64,000 nucleotides of DNA from positions 186,001 to 250,000 of the forward strand of contig DVLL01000021.1 of NCBI GenBank assembly GCA_018715525.1. The letters are read 5' to 3'. Every line of letters begins with the position of its first letter. The stretch's first letter is position 1. The notes beneath the pieces are model-generated. The model saw only the letters and a list, made by a program, of their open reading frames with translations, was not told the DNA's origin and did no database searches. Shown piece after piece: positions 47,703-56,336 of the stretch. Origin of the DNA: Candidatus Faeciplasma pullistercoris. Lineage in GTDB: Bacteria > Bacillota > Clostridia > Oscillospirales > Ruminococcaceae. A program made the position numbers and the translations under genes.

Positions 47703-47915
47703 ATGGCAACAAAGAAGCTGTACCGGTCGAGATTTAACAAGAAAATTGCGGGAGTATGCGGAGGAATTGCGGAGTATTTCAACATTGACGCCACTATAGT
47801 CAGGATAATTTGGGTAGTGCTCGCGTTTATTCCGTTTATCCCGGCTCTGCTGCTGTACATTATTTTCGCATTAGTTATCCCCGAGAACCCAGACGACACA
47901 ATAGTTGTTGATTGA
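47703..47915 (+). CDS. pspC: PspC-domain membrane protein
   Basis: This is a 70-aa protein made of a single PspC domain: RSRFNKKIAGVCGGIAEYFN at the N-terminus (the KxIaGVCGGiAeY motif) and a membrane helical pair, TIVRIIWVVLAFIPFIPALL with LYIIFALVIPENP. PspC is a cell-envelope stress sensor in enterobacteria; short single-domain versions in Firmicutes have no fixed role. It has its own promoter and a terminator just behind it, so it is a single-gene unit. Confidence 0.92.
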   Translation: MATKKLYRSRFNKKIAGVCGGIAEYFNIDATIVRIIWVVLAFIPFIPALLLYIIFALVIPENPDDTIVVD

Positions 47916-47996
47916 CACGTTAATCGTGGGATATTCTCAGTAAAGCAGGTTACTGCTCAATATCGCGATAACTCAGCAAATCTATCAAAAGTAAAA

Positions 47997-48033
47997 GGGA
48001 CTGCCCATTCTATATAGAGCAGTCTCTTTTTTT
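47997..48033. terminator. Terminator between convergent pspC and bcp
   Basis: GGGACTGC pairs with GCAGTCTC around a 14-nt loop, with seven Ts on the plus strand and CCCTTTTAC on the minus strand. Confidence 0.85.
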
Positions 48034-48059
48034 ATTATGCGAGTAGTTGGATTACACTC

Positions 48060-48533
48060 TTATTGCTTGTTTCCGGAAAGGTAGCTTAAAACCTCCTCAG
48101 CATTTGTGTCAGGCTTTACCTTGGGCATGACCTTTTCTATAAAACCCTTCTCGTCTATTATAAATGTCGAGCGGACAACTCCCATGCTCACCTTGCCATA
48201 GTTCTTCTTTTCCTGCCATACGCCGTACGCCTGAATAGCCGACAGCTCCGGGTCGGATAAAAGCGTAAACTCAAGGTTATACTTATCAGCAAATTTGACA
48301 TGGGACGATACGCTGTCCTTGCTTATTCCTATTACCTCAGCGTTGACAGCCTTAAAGCTATCCAGCGACGCCTCATATGCCTGCGCCTGTCTTGTACAGC
48401 CGGGAGTGTTGTCCTTAGGATAGAAATAAAGGACTACCTTTTTCCCTAAAAACTGAGACATGGTAACTGTGTTGCCGTTCTTATCCTGCAAGCTGAAATC
48501 CGGGGCTTTAACGCCCGGCTCGAGTAATGACAT
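48060..48533 (-). CDS. bcp: Thiol peroxidase, Bcp/PrxQ type
   Basis: This is a ~157-aa thioredoxin-dependent peroxiredoxin. It contains GVKAPDFSLQDKNGNTVTMS, FYPKDNTPGCTRQAQAYEAS with the peroxidatic Cys in PGCT, and VIGISKDSVSSHVKFADKYN, then VRSTFIIDEKGFIEKVMPKV. The usual resolving Cys five residues after the first is Ala here (CTRQAQ), so it is probably the 1-Cys or loop variant. ATG 48533 is chosen because AGGAGGAG lies about 7 nt upstream; the frame up to 48581 has no support. Its promoter is at 48570-48598. Confidence 0.93.
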   Translation of the reverse strand: MSLLEPGVKAPDFSLQDKNGNTVTMSQFLGKKVVLYFYPKDNTPGCTRQAQAYEASLDSFKAVNAEVIGISKDSVSSHVKFADKYNLEFTLLSDPELSAIQAYGVWQEKKNYGKVSMGVVRSTFIIDEKGFIEKVMPKVKPDTNAEEVLSYLSGNKQ

Positions 48534-48569
48534 ACTATCTCCTCCTAAGTTAAATTTAATTACAGCATA

Positions 48570-48598
48570 ATTATACGACATATCTCTGAAAAATGCAA
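48570..48598 (-). promoter_or_regulatory. Promoter of bcp
   Basis: Minus strand TTGCAT (48598-48593), 17 nt, TATAAT (48575-48570). No PerR-type box was noticed. Confidence 0.75.
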
Positions 48599-48602
48599 AT
48601 AG

Positions 48603-48639
48603 AAAGCCATCTCGCTCAAATCAAGCAAGATGGCTTTTT
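48603..48639 (-). terminator. Terminator after the xylanase gene
   Basis: AAAGCCATCTTGCT (minus strand) pairs with AGCGAGATGGCTTT around TGATTTG, then CTATTT. It lies 15 nt past the xylanase stop. Confidence 0.75.
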
Positions 48640-48653
48640 GAATTAGCTAAGGA

Positions 48654-49820
48654 TTACTGCGCTTCCCTTTCGCTGGGAGTGTTGATGACCGCCCAATATG
48701 CGGACTTAAACTTAAGATCGCGATCTATAAGCAGCGGGTGGTTTACTCTTCCCGCAGGGCTTCCGTTGAGCCAGCTAGCCCCGTCATTGTAGCCCCAGAA
48801 CACTACTGTCTTGAGTATACCCTCCTCGGCATAGTCAAGGAAGATGTTAAAGAGCTCCTTGTAGGTGTTGTCAAACTGCTCCACAAACTCATCAGTCAAG
48901 TCAACCTCTATATCCTCGTTTCCCCAAGTATAACAGTTCATATCAAGCTCTGTTACCTCAAGGACAAAATCAGGGTTGATTTCCTTAAGGCCTGCGAGAA
49001 TTTCCATGTTGTCCCGGACAAGCTGCACATCGGTGTCGTATCCGACATGCATCTGAAGACCTATGCCATCTACCGGAACTCCCTCCTCAAGCATAGCCTT
49101 GACCATGTTGTACATGGTTATAGCCTTGTTGGTGTTTGACTCAAGCGAGTAGTCGTTTATAATCAGCCTTGCGTCAGGATCAGCCTCTCTTGCGGCTCTG
49201 AACGCTATCTCGATAAAGTCGTAATCGTCCCCGTCACCGTCATAGTCTCCCACCAGCCTAAGCCAATCGGAAAACCTGAGTCCGTAGCCGTCATCCAAAA
49301 CCTCATTTACGACATCCCAGGTGTCGATCTTTCCCTTGTAATGGGAAACTATTGTGGTTACATGCTCCTTGATTCTTTCAACCAGAAGATCCGCCGAGGC
49401 GTCGTTTCCGTTCTCATCATAGAAGAACCAGTCGGGGCACTGCGAGTGCCAGATGAGTGTATGTCCCCTGACCTTCTTGCCGTTTTGCTCGGCAAACTCA
49501 ACCAGCTTGTCGGTGTTCTCAAAATTATATACATCCTCAGATGGGTGCATATGATCCGGCTTGGAGTCATTTTCATATGTATAAATATTAAACTGATTTG
49601 TAATTATCTCGTACTCGTTTGTTCCCTCCGTAAGATCCCAGGGATTTATCGCCGATCCCACATCAAAGTAGTCAGCGAATTCCTCATACAATGACGGCGC
49701 CTCAGGATCATAGGCGTACTCGACCGAACCCTCCGGATACTTCTGGCTTGAGCATGCCGTAAAACCTGCACAAAGTATGGCGCAGGCAGTTGCTGCCGAG
49801 AATACTCTTCTTAATAACAT
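48654..49820 (-). CDS. GH10 endo-1,4-beta-xylanase lipoprotein
   Basis: This is a 388-aa exported glycosidase. The signal peptide MLLRRVFSAATACAILCAGF ends at a lipobox (FTAC), so the enzyme is tethered to the membrane. GH10 blocks are VRGHTLIWHSQCPDWFF, IDTWDVVNEVLDDGYGLRFS (acid/base Glu in NEV), LIINDYSLESNTNKA and VLEVTELDMNCYTWGNEDIE (nucleophile Glu in TEL), then VFWGYNDGASWLNG. There is no carbohydrate-binding module. It is last in a minus-strand run after a CDF transporter and a DUF3810 protein, only 36 nt behind the latter. Confidence 0.95.
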   Translation of the reverse strand: MLLRRVFSAATACAILCAGFTACSSQKYPEGSVEYAYDPEAPSLYEEFADYFDVGSAINPWDLTEGTNEYEIITNQFNIYTYENDSKPDHMHPSEDVYNFENTDKLVEFAEQNGKKVRGHTLIWHSQCPDWFFYDENGNDASADLLVERIKEHVTTIVSHYKGKIDTWDVVNEVLDDGYGLRFSDWLRLVGDYDGDGDDYDFIEIAFRAAREADPDARLIINDYSLESNTNKAITMYNMVKAMLEEGVPVDGIGLQMHVGYDTDVQLVRDNMEILAGLKEINPDFVLEVTELDMNCYTWGNEDIEVDLTDEFVEQFDNTYKELFNIFLDYAEEGILKTVVFWGYNDGASWLNGSPAGRVNHPLLIDRDLKFKSAYWAVINTPSEREAQ

Positions 49821-49856
49821 TTTATTTCTCCTTTTCTCTTATTTTATATTCAGCGG

Positions 49857-50996
49857 TCAAATGTACCCGCCTGATGCACGGTAGTCCATCAAAAGCTCTG
49901 TTACCCGGTAGTAAATCTCTATTCCCTCTTCAACCTCGTTGAACTGAAGGTTTGCCTCTGTCAGAGCGTCAGAGACCGCCTCCACCGTCTCAGTTGGGAT
50001 TATCTCCTTGTCCGCGTTCTCCTCAAAGTAATTAGCCCTGAAAGAGTACAGGTCATAATCCCAGACCTCGTCCGGAACAGGCGCTATTGCTTCTCTGAGC
50101 ATATCCTCATACTCAGTTCCTATAAGCTTGACAGCGTCTGAGTAAAGATAATAAAATGCGTCAAGGTAGCCGCTGTACCTCACCGCCACGCTGTCAGAAT
50201 TGAAGCAGGCAACGGAAGCTACAAAGCTCGCCTCGTCCTCCTGAATAATCCCCTTGAGGTGCGCAAGCTCGTGGCAAATTGTGGCAGGCTTTGAGATGGG
50301 CTGTGTATCGGCATTATATGTAGCCTCGAACGCAAACGGTATGTACAGCCCGATTATTCCCTGCTGAGACATAAAATATGACGCTTTTATTTCCTTCGGA
50401 TTTGGATAATATCCCGATAGCTGAGAATAGTCGGAGGATATCTTCCTCATTGACTCCTTGCATTCCTCTATGTAATCCTCGTCGAGCACTATGTAGCCGT
50501 CCGAGTCCCGTTCAAAACCGTCGTAAAGCTCCGCAAGCCTGTCGCTGACAGCTCCGAGAGTATCAAGAAGCAACTCCTCGGTATGCTCCGTCGGCTCAAA
50601 GTACCTCGATGAAAATGGCGAGCACTGATACATCACAAAGCAGTTGAGAGTCTCTGTCGCGAATATGTACGCCACAGCCCACAAGACCACCTTGAGGTAT
50701 ATCCCGGACACCCTTTTTACAAGAGGCTTGTTTTTGTGCTTTATAATCGAAAAGATTATTAGAGCAGGCACGCCGAGCAGCACCGCGACAACTCCCACGG
50801 CTATCATTACCTCGCCCAGGGAAAAGCTCACAAGTCCTGACAGAAATATGAACGGAGCGGATATAATAGGATATATTTTTTGAACATAGAAGTCTGATAT
50901 CGAAACGCTCAGCCTTGCTACAACATTTATAAGCACAAGCGAGGCAAAAATCACTATCAGAGCTACGCTCGATCTTTTCATTTTTTTCTTTTTCAT
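49857..50996 (-). CDS. DUF3810 membrane protein with HExxH motif
   Basis: This is a 379-aa protein. Three hydrophobic segments lie near the N-terminus (SSVALIVIFASLVLINVVA, VSFSLGEVMIAVGVVAVLL, VVLWAVAYIFATETLNC). The large remainder is probably outside and contains PATICHELAHLKGIIQEDEA, with the metalloprotease-type HELAH motif, so zinc binding is likely. The family is DUF3810; no function is established. Its ATG shares a base with the stop of the CDF gene (TGATG), so they are translationally coupled. Confidence 0.87.
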   Translation of the reverse strand: MKKKKMKRSSVALIVIFASLVLINVVARLSVSISDFYVQKIYPIISAPFIFLSGLVSFSLGEVMIAVGVVAVLLGVPALIIFSIIKHKNKPLVKRVSGIYLKVVLWAVAYIFATETLNCFVMYQCSPFSSRYFEPTEHTEELLLDTLGAVSDRLAELYDGFERDSDGYIVLDEDYIEECKESMRKISSDYSQLSGYYPNPKEIKASYFMSQQGIIGLYIPFAFEATYNADTQPISKPATICHELAHLKGIIQEDEASFVASVACFNSDSVAVRYSGYLDAFYYLYSDAVKLIGTEYEDMLREAIAPVPDEVWDYDLYSFRANYFEENADKEIIPTETVEAVSDALTEANLQFNEVEEGIEIYYRVTELLMDYRASGGYI

Positions 50997-52153
50997 CAGT
51001 CCATCTTCTTATCCACGTTTATAACAAAGTAGTAGGTTCCCTCTTCTTTTGAGAAAGCTTCGGAAAGAATTTCCTTTATCCTGTCAATATCATAGCTTTC
51101 TCCGAACGGCTCTACAATGTCAAATAGAACATTTGTATGCGTAGGTCCCTCAACCAGTCTGAAATCGTGTATCATGATCTCGGGATTATACTTTTTCACA
51201 GCTTCTAAGGCAAGCTCATACAGCTTATGTCTCCTGGGATTGGACACATCCACCGGATCCATGTGAATGGTCAGCGCTATGCCAAGCTTTGATCTCGCCT
51301 CTCGTTCAATATTGTCAATAATATCGTGAATGTGGGTTATGTTTCCGGCGGAATCAAACTCGGCGTGAAGAGACGCAAAGGTCGCGCCCGCGCCGTAGCT
51401 GTGTATTATCAGATCGTGATGACCTATTATCTCGTCGTGACCGTCAAACAGGTGATATATTCCGTCCACCTGCTCCTGCGTAGGAGGCGTTCCCAAAAGT
51501 CCGCTTATTAACTCTCGTATCATCCCTATTGCAGAGAAAATCACGAAAATAGACACCGCAAGTCCAACCCAGCCGTCTATGTTGATCTCAAATATTCGCA
51601 TAACCACCATGCTCACCAGCACCGATACGGTAGTTATGATGTCGTTCCTTGAGTCCATAGCGGCGGCTTTTATCGCTTCCGAGGAGATAGCTTTCGCGAA
51701 GTCAAGGTATGTAAGCATCTGAATAAGCTTGAGAGCTACAGCGATTATCAGAATAACAAAGGTCGCAAGGCTGATATTGAGCTCCTGCGGACTTATAATT
51801 TTGTCCACTGAGCTCTTAGCAAACAGTATTCCTATGCACAAAACAAGTATAGCAACCAGCAGCGCTGTGATCTGCTCGTATCTTGCATGACCATACGGGT
51901 GATCCTTATCGGCAGGACGGTTCGAGAGCTTAAAGCCAACCATTGTAAAAATGGACGAGCCGGCGTCAGAAAGATTGTTTATCGCGTCCGCGATAATGGT
52001 GATACTGTTGGCGAGCAAGCCTATCAAAAGCTTAATTAAAAACAATACAACATTGGTGGCTATTCCGAACGCTCCGGCGACTACTCCATACCTTATCCTT
52101 ACACCTGGGTCGGACACGTTTTTGTAATCCTTTATAAACAGCTTTTTTAACAA
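50996..52153 (-). CDS. Cation diffusion facilitator (CDF) metal exporter
   Basis: This is a ~385-aa transporter with six membrane segments and a C-terminal cytoplasmic metal-binding domain. The first metal site is ITIIADAINNLSDAGSSI (DxxxD type) and the second is in SEAIKAAAMDSRNDIITT; HPYGHARYEQI lies between, typical of the family. The C-terminal region has HDLIIHSYGAGATFASLHAE and VLFDIVEPFG. Mn2+, Zn2+ or Fe2+ are possible substrates. The frame is open to 52288, but TTG 52153 with GAGGG 6 nt upstream gives the normal N-terminus. Two inverted repeats that overlap -10-like sequences lie upstream. Confidence 0.9.
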   Translation of the reverse strand: MLKKLFIKDYKNVSDPGVRIRYGVVAGAFGIATNVVLFLIKLLIGLLANSITIIADAINNLSDAGSSIFTMVGFKLSNRPADKDHPYGHARYEQITALLVAILVLCIGILFAKSSVDKIISPQELNISLATFVILIIAVALKLIQMLTYLDFAKAISSEAIKAAAMDSRNDIITTVSVLVSMVVMRIFEINIDGWVGLAVSIFVIFSAIGMIRELISGLLGTPPTQEQVDGIYHLFDGHDEIIGHHDLIIHSYGAGATFASLHAEFDSAGNITHIHDIIDNIEREARSKLGIALTIHMDPVDVSNPRRHKLYELALEAVKKYNPEIMIHDFRLVEGPTHTNVLFDIVEPFGESYDIDRIKEILSEAFSKEEGTYYFVINVDKKMD

Positions 52154-52214
52154 CGATAACCCTCGATTCAATAAACAATGCCTCGAATATAAGTTCAGGC
52201 AAGCATATAACATT

Positions 52215-52241
52215 ATACCATAAGGCGATGCCTTATGGTAT
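52215..52241 (-). promoter_or_regulatory. Inverted repeat overlapping a -10 ahead of the CDF gene
   Basis: ATACCATAAGGC and GCCTTATGGTAT form a perfect 12-bp dyad around 3 nt. On the minus strand its right arm runs into TGGTATAAT (extended -10 at 52217-52212). It could be a metalloregulator operator or a leader hairpin. No clear -35 is seen. Confidence 0.5.
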
Positions 52242-52300
52242 CCGCAGTCTTTTTTAGGTTTCTCCGCCTTTAGGCGAAAAAACAGCAACTAAACATGCGC

Positions 52301-52330
52301 GGTACAATAACCAATTTCGGTTATTATACC
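52301..52330 (-). promoter_or_regulatory. Second inverted repeat with -10-like element ahead of the CDF gene
   Basis: GGTACAATAACC and GGTTATTATACC form a 12-bp dyad (one wobble) around a 6-nt centre. The minus strand contains TGGTATAAT at its left arm. Confidence 0.4.
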
Positions 52331-52403
52331 ACGAATCGCCCCATCATTTCAATGACCAAATGCACCAAAACGCAGTGTTTATTTTTTACCAACTTCAAAA
52401 CAG

Positions 52404-52976
52404 CTACGCCTGCTCATCGAGCGTCAGCTCGTATGAAGGCAGGAAGTCGCTGATAAATATCTCAGCCTCCGGCATTCCCATCGCCTGTATGGATTTAAGC
52501 GTCTGCTTCTCTGCGTCGGCAAAATCGGAATTTCCGGAATTGCGTTCCTCTACACATTTGATAAGAGCTGAGATTTTATCGGCAAGCTTTACAATTTTTA
52601 AAAGCTCCTCGTCGTTACAGCGAAGTATGCCGGCGTACTCCTCCGCTAAATCCTCGGGTATTGCCTCTATAAGCTTATCTACAGCGGCATTTTCCACCTC
52701 TTTATATGCCCTGCTGATGTCGGAGTTAAAGTACTTGACAGGCGTAGGCAGATCCCCTGTAATGATCTCGGGGACATCGTGGAATATAGCCAGCACCGCC
52801 GCCCTATCCGGGTCAACGCTGCCGCCGCACCGCTTATTTCTTATCTGACACAAAAGGTGAGCTATTATGGCTGTGTCCAGCGAGTGCTCCGCAATATTTT
52901 CCTCGCGGGTATTTCTCATCAAGCCCCATCTGTTGATATACTTCATTCTCGAGGTGAGGGCAAAGAAGCTGCTCAT
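52404..52976 (-). CDS. HD-domain 5'-nucleotidase, YfbR-like
   Basis: This is a 190-aa hydrolase. The HD motif is split in the usual way: MRNTREENIAEHSLDTAIIA (first His), LAIFHDVPEIITGDLPTPVK (HD pair and the following Asp), and KLADKISALIKCVEERN (last Asp). YfbR removes phosphate from deoxynucleoside 5'-monophosphates; the close match of REENIAEHS and HDVPE supports that branch. It starts inside the end of the DUF4364 gene (4-nt overlap), so it is translated with it. Confidence 0.9.
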   Translation of the reverse strand: MSSFFALTSRMKYINRWGLMRNTREENIAEHSLDTAIIAHLLCQIRNKRCGGSVDPDRAAVLAIFHDVPEIITGDLPTPVKYFNSDISRAYKEVENAAVDKLIEAIPEDLAEEYAGILRCNDEELLKIVKLADKISALIKCVEERNSGNSDFADAEKQTLKSIQAMGMPEAEIFISDFLPSYELTLDEQA

Positions 52977-53563
52977 ATGTCGGTGACCTCCTCCGGCTGA
53001 GGCTCATATTCCTCGTTTTCAAGCGCGTAATCTATTACCTTGGCGTAAAAGTCAGCGGGGTTATCCCTGATTTTGTCGGCAAGCATTTGAGCCTGCTCCT
53101 CGTCCGGCGCAAAGAGCTTCAGTTCCATAAGAGTGAGCTCGCCCTCCTTGCAGACGCAGTTTACCGAGTATCCCCTATCCATTCTGACGGTATCTATCTT
53201 CACATCGTTGTCGTTTTTAAGCTTGGCAAAAAACTTAAGCCCGGATGTCAAAATCCTGTCCCGGAAGCTCTTCGGCACCATTCGCTTAAAGTCGTTCGCG
53301 CCCTCATAGGCATTCTCCGACAAAGTGTAATACTCCTCGGAATCTATCGTCTTGGGAATAATCATGCCCGAGTCGATCATCTCCGCCAAGACGCCGGAAA
53401 AAACAAAGTAGTTTACGCTGCCGTCAGCAGTGGCGATTTCGGCAAGCTGATTGTGAGTTATCGGTCGGTCGATCTGCCTCATAAAGTAGCAGATGAGAAT
53501 CTTTATGGCGTAAGTGTCGTCAAGCGTGAGGCTGGCGGGAATAAATTTATCGTAGTTAGCCAT
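52973..53563 (-). CDS. DUF4364 protein
   Basis: This is a ~196-aa cytoplasmic protein typical of Clostridia. The N-terminal ~90 residues look like a winged helix (YAIKILICYFMRQIDRPITH, NQLAEIATADGSVNYFVFSG); the rest is mixed alpha/beta ending in an acidic tail (EYEPQPEEVTD). No function is established; a role in DNA or RNA binding is only suggested by the fold. ATG 53563 (MANYDKFIPAS) has AGGAGG 5-6 nt upstream; the frame is open to 53581. It precedes the YfbR-like gene. Confidence 0.88.
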   Translation of the reverse strand: MANYDKFIPASLTLDDTYAIKILICYFMRQIDRPITHNQLAEIATADGSVNYFVFSGVLAEMIDSGMIIPKTIDSEEYYTLSENAYEGANDFKRMVPKSFRDRILTSGLKFFAKLKNDNDVKIDTVRMDRGYSVNCVCKEGELTLMELKLFAPDEEQAQMLADKIRDNPADFYAKVIDYALENEEYEPQPEEVTDI

Positions 53564-53682
53564 GTGTCCTCCTAAGTTCACTGTTGTGTGTTATGTACCA
53601 CATACCCTTATATGATATATTACAGGGCTTGCTATGATATGACGTTTGCCTGCCGGCAAACAAAAATACCGGTAAGCAGCCG

Positions 53683-56046
53683 CTATATCTTTTTTATTCT
53701 GGCGAAGGCAGCCATGATCTTCTTCGTACCCACCTTATCAAAGGATATCTCAAGCATCACATCGTTTGACATCTTGGTGGCGTTGAGCACAGTTCCCTCC
53801 CCGAAGACATTATGGGATACCCTGTCGCCAATGCTGAAGCTGAGCGCTCCCGAGCCTGACGCAGACGTACCGTGCTTCATCTTCTCAAGCTGAGCGGCAA
53901 AGGAGTTCTGAGTTTTTGGCTGGGGATTATAAGACCGGCTGCTCTCAGTCTGCTCAGACTGCTCGCTTTTTACGGTTATGGCAGACTTGGGAAGCTCATC
54001 AACAAATCTTGACTGCTTATTGAAGCTGGTCGATCCGAACAGCATTCGCTGCCGAGAGCAGGAGATATAAAGCCTCTTTCTCGCCCTGGTTATCGCGACA
54101 TATGCAAGCCTACGCTCCTCCTCGATATCAGCCTCACTTCCAAGGCTCCGCGAGCTCGGAAAAATGTTCTCCTCCACGCCTACTACGAACACGTTGTCAA
54201 ACTCGAGACCCTTCGCCGCGTGAACGGTCATAAGTATTACGCTGTCATCCTCCGGGTTCATGTCATCGATATCGGTATAAAGAGCTATTTCCTCCAAAAA
54301 GCCGGAAAGAGACGGCTCTTCGGCGTTCTGCTCGTAATTTGTCATGGTGGACTTAAGCTCGTTTACATTCTCAAGTCTTCCTGCGCCCTCGTCTCCCTGA
54401 GACTTAAGATATGTCATATAGCCGGTTTTTTCGAGAAGCTCGTCAAGCAGCTCCGGCAAGGGTATCAGCGCGGAATGCTCGCGCAGCTCGTCAAACACCG
54501 CGGCAAGCTCTGTAAGCTTTGACGAAGCCCTTGACAAAAGCGGTATATCCCCCGCCTCACGCATTACCTGAAGCGGAGTCTCGGAAAGATTAGCGGATAT
54601 CTGCTCCAACAGGTCTACGCTCGCCGCACCTATTCCCCTCTTAGGCTCGTTTATAATTCTTTTGAGCCTTAAAATATCGTTCTCGTTATTTATTACCGAA
54701 AGATAGGATATAATGTCCTTTATTTCCTTTCGGTCATAGAACTTGACGCCTCCGAACACCTTGTACGGTATTCCTCCCGCAACCAAAGCCCGCTCTATGG
54801 CGTTCGACTGAGCGTTCATTCGGTATAAAACAGCGTTGTCAGAGTATTTCCCGCCGGCCTTTACCGACCTTAGTATTGTCTCCGCGACAAACCTCGCCTC
54901 TCCCTGCTCGGTAGAAGCCTTGTATACCGTTACCTTGTCTCCGTCGCCTGAATCAGTCCAGAGCTTCTTACCCTTTCTGCCCTTGTTGTTCTTTATGACC
55001 TCGTTGGCGCTGGTGAGTATGTTCTGGGTGGAGCGGTAGTTCTGCTCGAGACGTATGACCTTAGCATTCTCATACTGATTTTCAAATGAAAGTATATTCT
55101 CAATAGTGGCGCCCCTGAAGCGATAGATGCTCTGGTCGTCGTCGCCTACGACACAAATATTTCTCCTCGGCTCCGCGAGCATTGAAACAAGCTTATACTG
55201 CACCATGTTGGTGTCCTGATACTCATCCACAAGTATGTACTTATAAAGATTTCTATAGTGCTCGAGGACGTCGGGAAACTCTGTGAAAAGCTGAACAGTC
55301 AAAAGTATGATGTCGTCAAAATCAAGAGCGTTGGCCTCCCTGAGCCTCGACTGGTACGCGGAGTATACCTTTGCGACAGTCTGCCTGCGATAATCCGATG
55401 CCGCAAGCTTCATATACTCCTCGGGACCTACCTGCGCCTCCTTTGCATGTGATATCTCGCTCAGAATAGTTTTAGGCGGAAACATTTTGTCCGAAATGTT
55501 GAGCTCGTTTAAACACCCCTTTATCACTCTTACCGAGTCGTCGGTGTCATAGATAGTGAAGTTGGAGCTGTAGCCAAGATGCTCTATCTCACGGCGCAGA
55601 ATCCTTGAGCACGCCGAATGGAAGGTCGCGGCGACTATTCCGCTCGCCTTGTCGCCTAACATCCTTTCAAGCCTTGCCTTAAGCTCTCCCGCCGCCTTGT
55701 TCGTAAATGTAATTGCAAGTATGTTCCACGGGTTGACACAGTTTGACGCCACTATGCTTCTCAGCCTCTCGCTGTCATCCACAAGACCGTCAGCATAATC
55801 AGATAGAAATCTTTCATCCTCTGGGGTGACGCCCGCATACCTGGTATCGTCGAAATAAGCGTTGCCAAAATAGACCATATTGGCAACACGGTTGACCAAA
55901 ACGGTAGTCTTTCCGCTTCCCGCTCCTGCAAGAATAAGCACAGGTCCGTTCACCGTGAACACAGCGTCACGCTGCATGTCGTTGAGGTTGTCAAAATATT
56001 TTGAAAGCGCTCGTTTTTTGAGCTGGTTATATTCCTTGTCTGTCAC
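53683..56046 (-). CDS. pcrA: UvrD/PcrA-type DNA helicase
   Basis: This is a 787-aa superfamily 1A helicase that moves 3' to 5' and acts in repair and replication restart. Motifs: Q motif LNDMQRDAVFTVNGPVLILA, Walker A AGAGSGKTTVLVNRVA, FTNKAAGELKARLERML, YILVDEYQDTNMVQYKLV, VGDDDQSIYRFRGATIENIL, LEQNYRSTQNIL, and VILMTVHAAKGLEFDNVFVV. The C-terminal ~60 residues (ALSFSIGDRVSHNVFGEGTV) are the Tudor-like PcrA C-domain that contacts RNA polymerase. The start is GTG 56046, behind GGAGGGG. An inverted repeat over a -10 lies upstream at 56192-56217. Confidence 0.96.
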   Translation of the reverse strand: MTDKEYNQLKKRALSKYFDNLNDMQRDAVFTVNGPVLILAGAGSGKTTVLVNRVANMVYFGNAYFDDTRYAGVTPEDERFLSDYADGLVDDSERLRSIVASNCVNPWNILAITFTNKAAGELKARLERMLGDKASGIVAATFHSACSRILRREIEHLGYSSNFTIYDTDDSVRVIKGCLNELNISDKMFPPKTILSEISHAKEAQVGPEEYMKLAASDYRRQTVAKVYSAYQSRLREANALDFDDIILLTVQLFTEFPDVLEHYRNLYKYILVDEYQDTNMVQYKLVSMLAEPRRNICVVGDDDQSIYRFRGATIENILSFENQYENAKVIRLEQNYRSTQNILTSANEVIKNNKGRKGKKLWTDSGDGDKVTVYKASTEQGEARFVAETILRSVKAGGKYSDNAVLYRMNAQSNAIERALVAGGIPYKVFGGVKFYDRKEIKDIISYLSVINNENDILRLKRIINEPKRGIGAASVDLLEQISANLSETPLQVMREAGDIPLLSRASSKLTELAAVFDELREHSALIPLPELLDELLEKTGYMTYLKSQGDEGAGRLENVNELKSTMTNYEQNAEEPSLSGFLEEIALYTDIDDMNPEDDSVILMTVHAAKGLEFDNVFVVGVEENIFPSSRSLGSEADIEEERRLAYVAITRARKRLYISCSRQRMLFGSTSFNKQSRFVDELPKSAITVKSEQSEQTESSRSYNPQPKTQNSFAAQLEKMKHGTSASGSGALSFSIGDRVSHNVFGEGTVLNATKMSNDVMLEISFDKVGTKKIMAAFARIKKI

Positions 56047-56191
56047 AGATGCCCCTCCGTTGCTTAAGTGTATATAAGCCTAAATGCACAATTTGATATG
56101 TCCGCTGTTTGCCGGAAATACTCCTAATAACCGCAGCGTCACGCCTGCGAAATAAAAAATTACGTTCCAAAATATCAGATGTCATAGTCGA

Positions 56192-56217
56192 TTAGAGTTA
56201 TTATACCATAACTCTAA
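56192..56217 (-). promoter_or_regulatory. pcrA promoter inside a 10-bp inverted repeat
   Basis: TTAGAGTTAT and ATAACTCTAA (perfect arms) surround a 6-nt centre; on the minus strand this gives TGGTATAATAACTC, an extended -10 (TATAAT at 56205-56200). No good -35 is seen, which fits an extended -10 promoter. Confidence 0.55.
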
Positions 56218-56336
56218 AAAAAATAAAATAGAAAATCCTACTTTTATTTTTATATTAAATTTGTCTTATATATCTGGACTTTTATCCCCTGTATGGTGTA
56301 TACTTATTCATAAGTATTTTGATGGGAGAGATATTC

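Noticed and set aside
53644-53661. Hairpin GTTTGCC-TGCC-GGCAAAC upstream of DUF4364
   Set aside because: No T run after it in either direction, so not called a terminator; it may be an operator but nothing else supports that.
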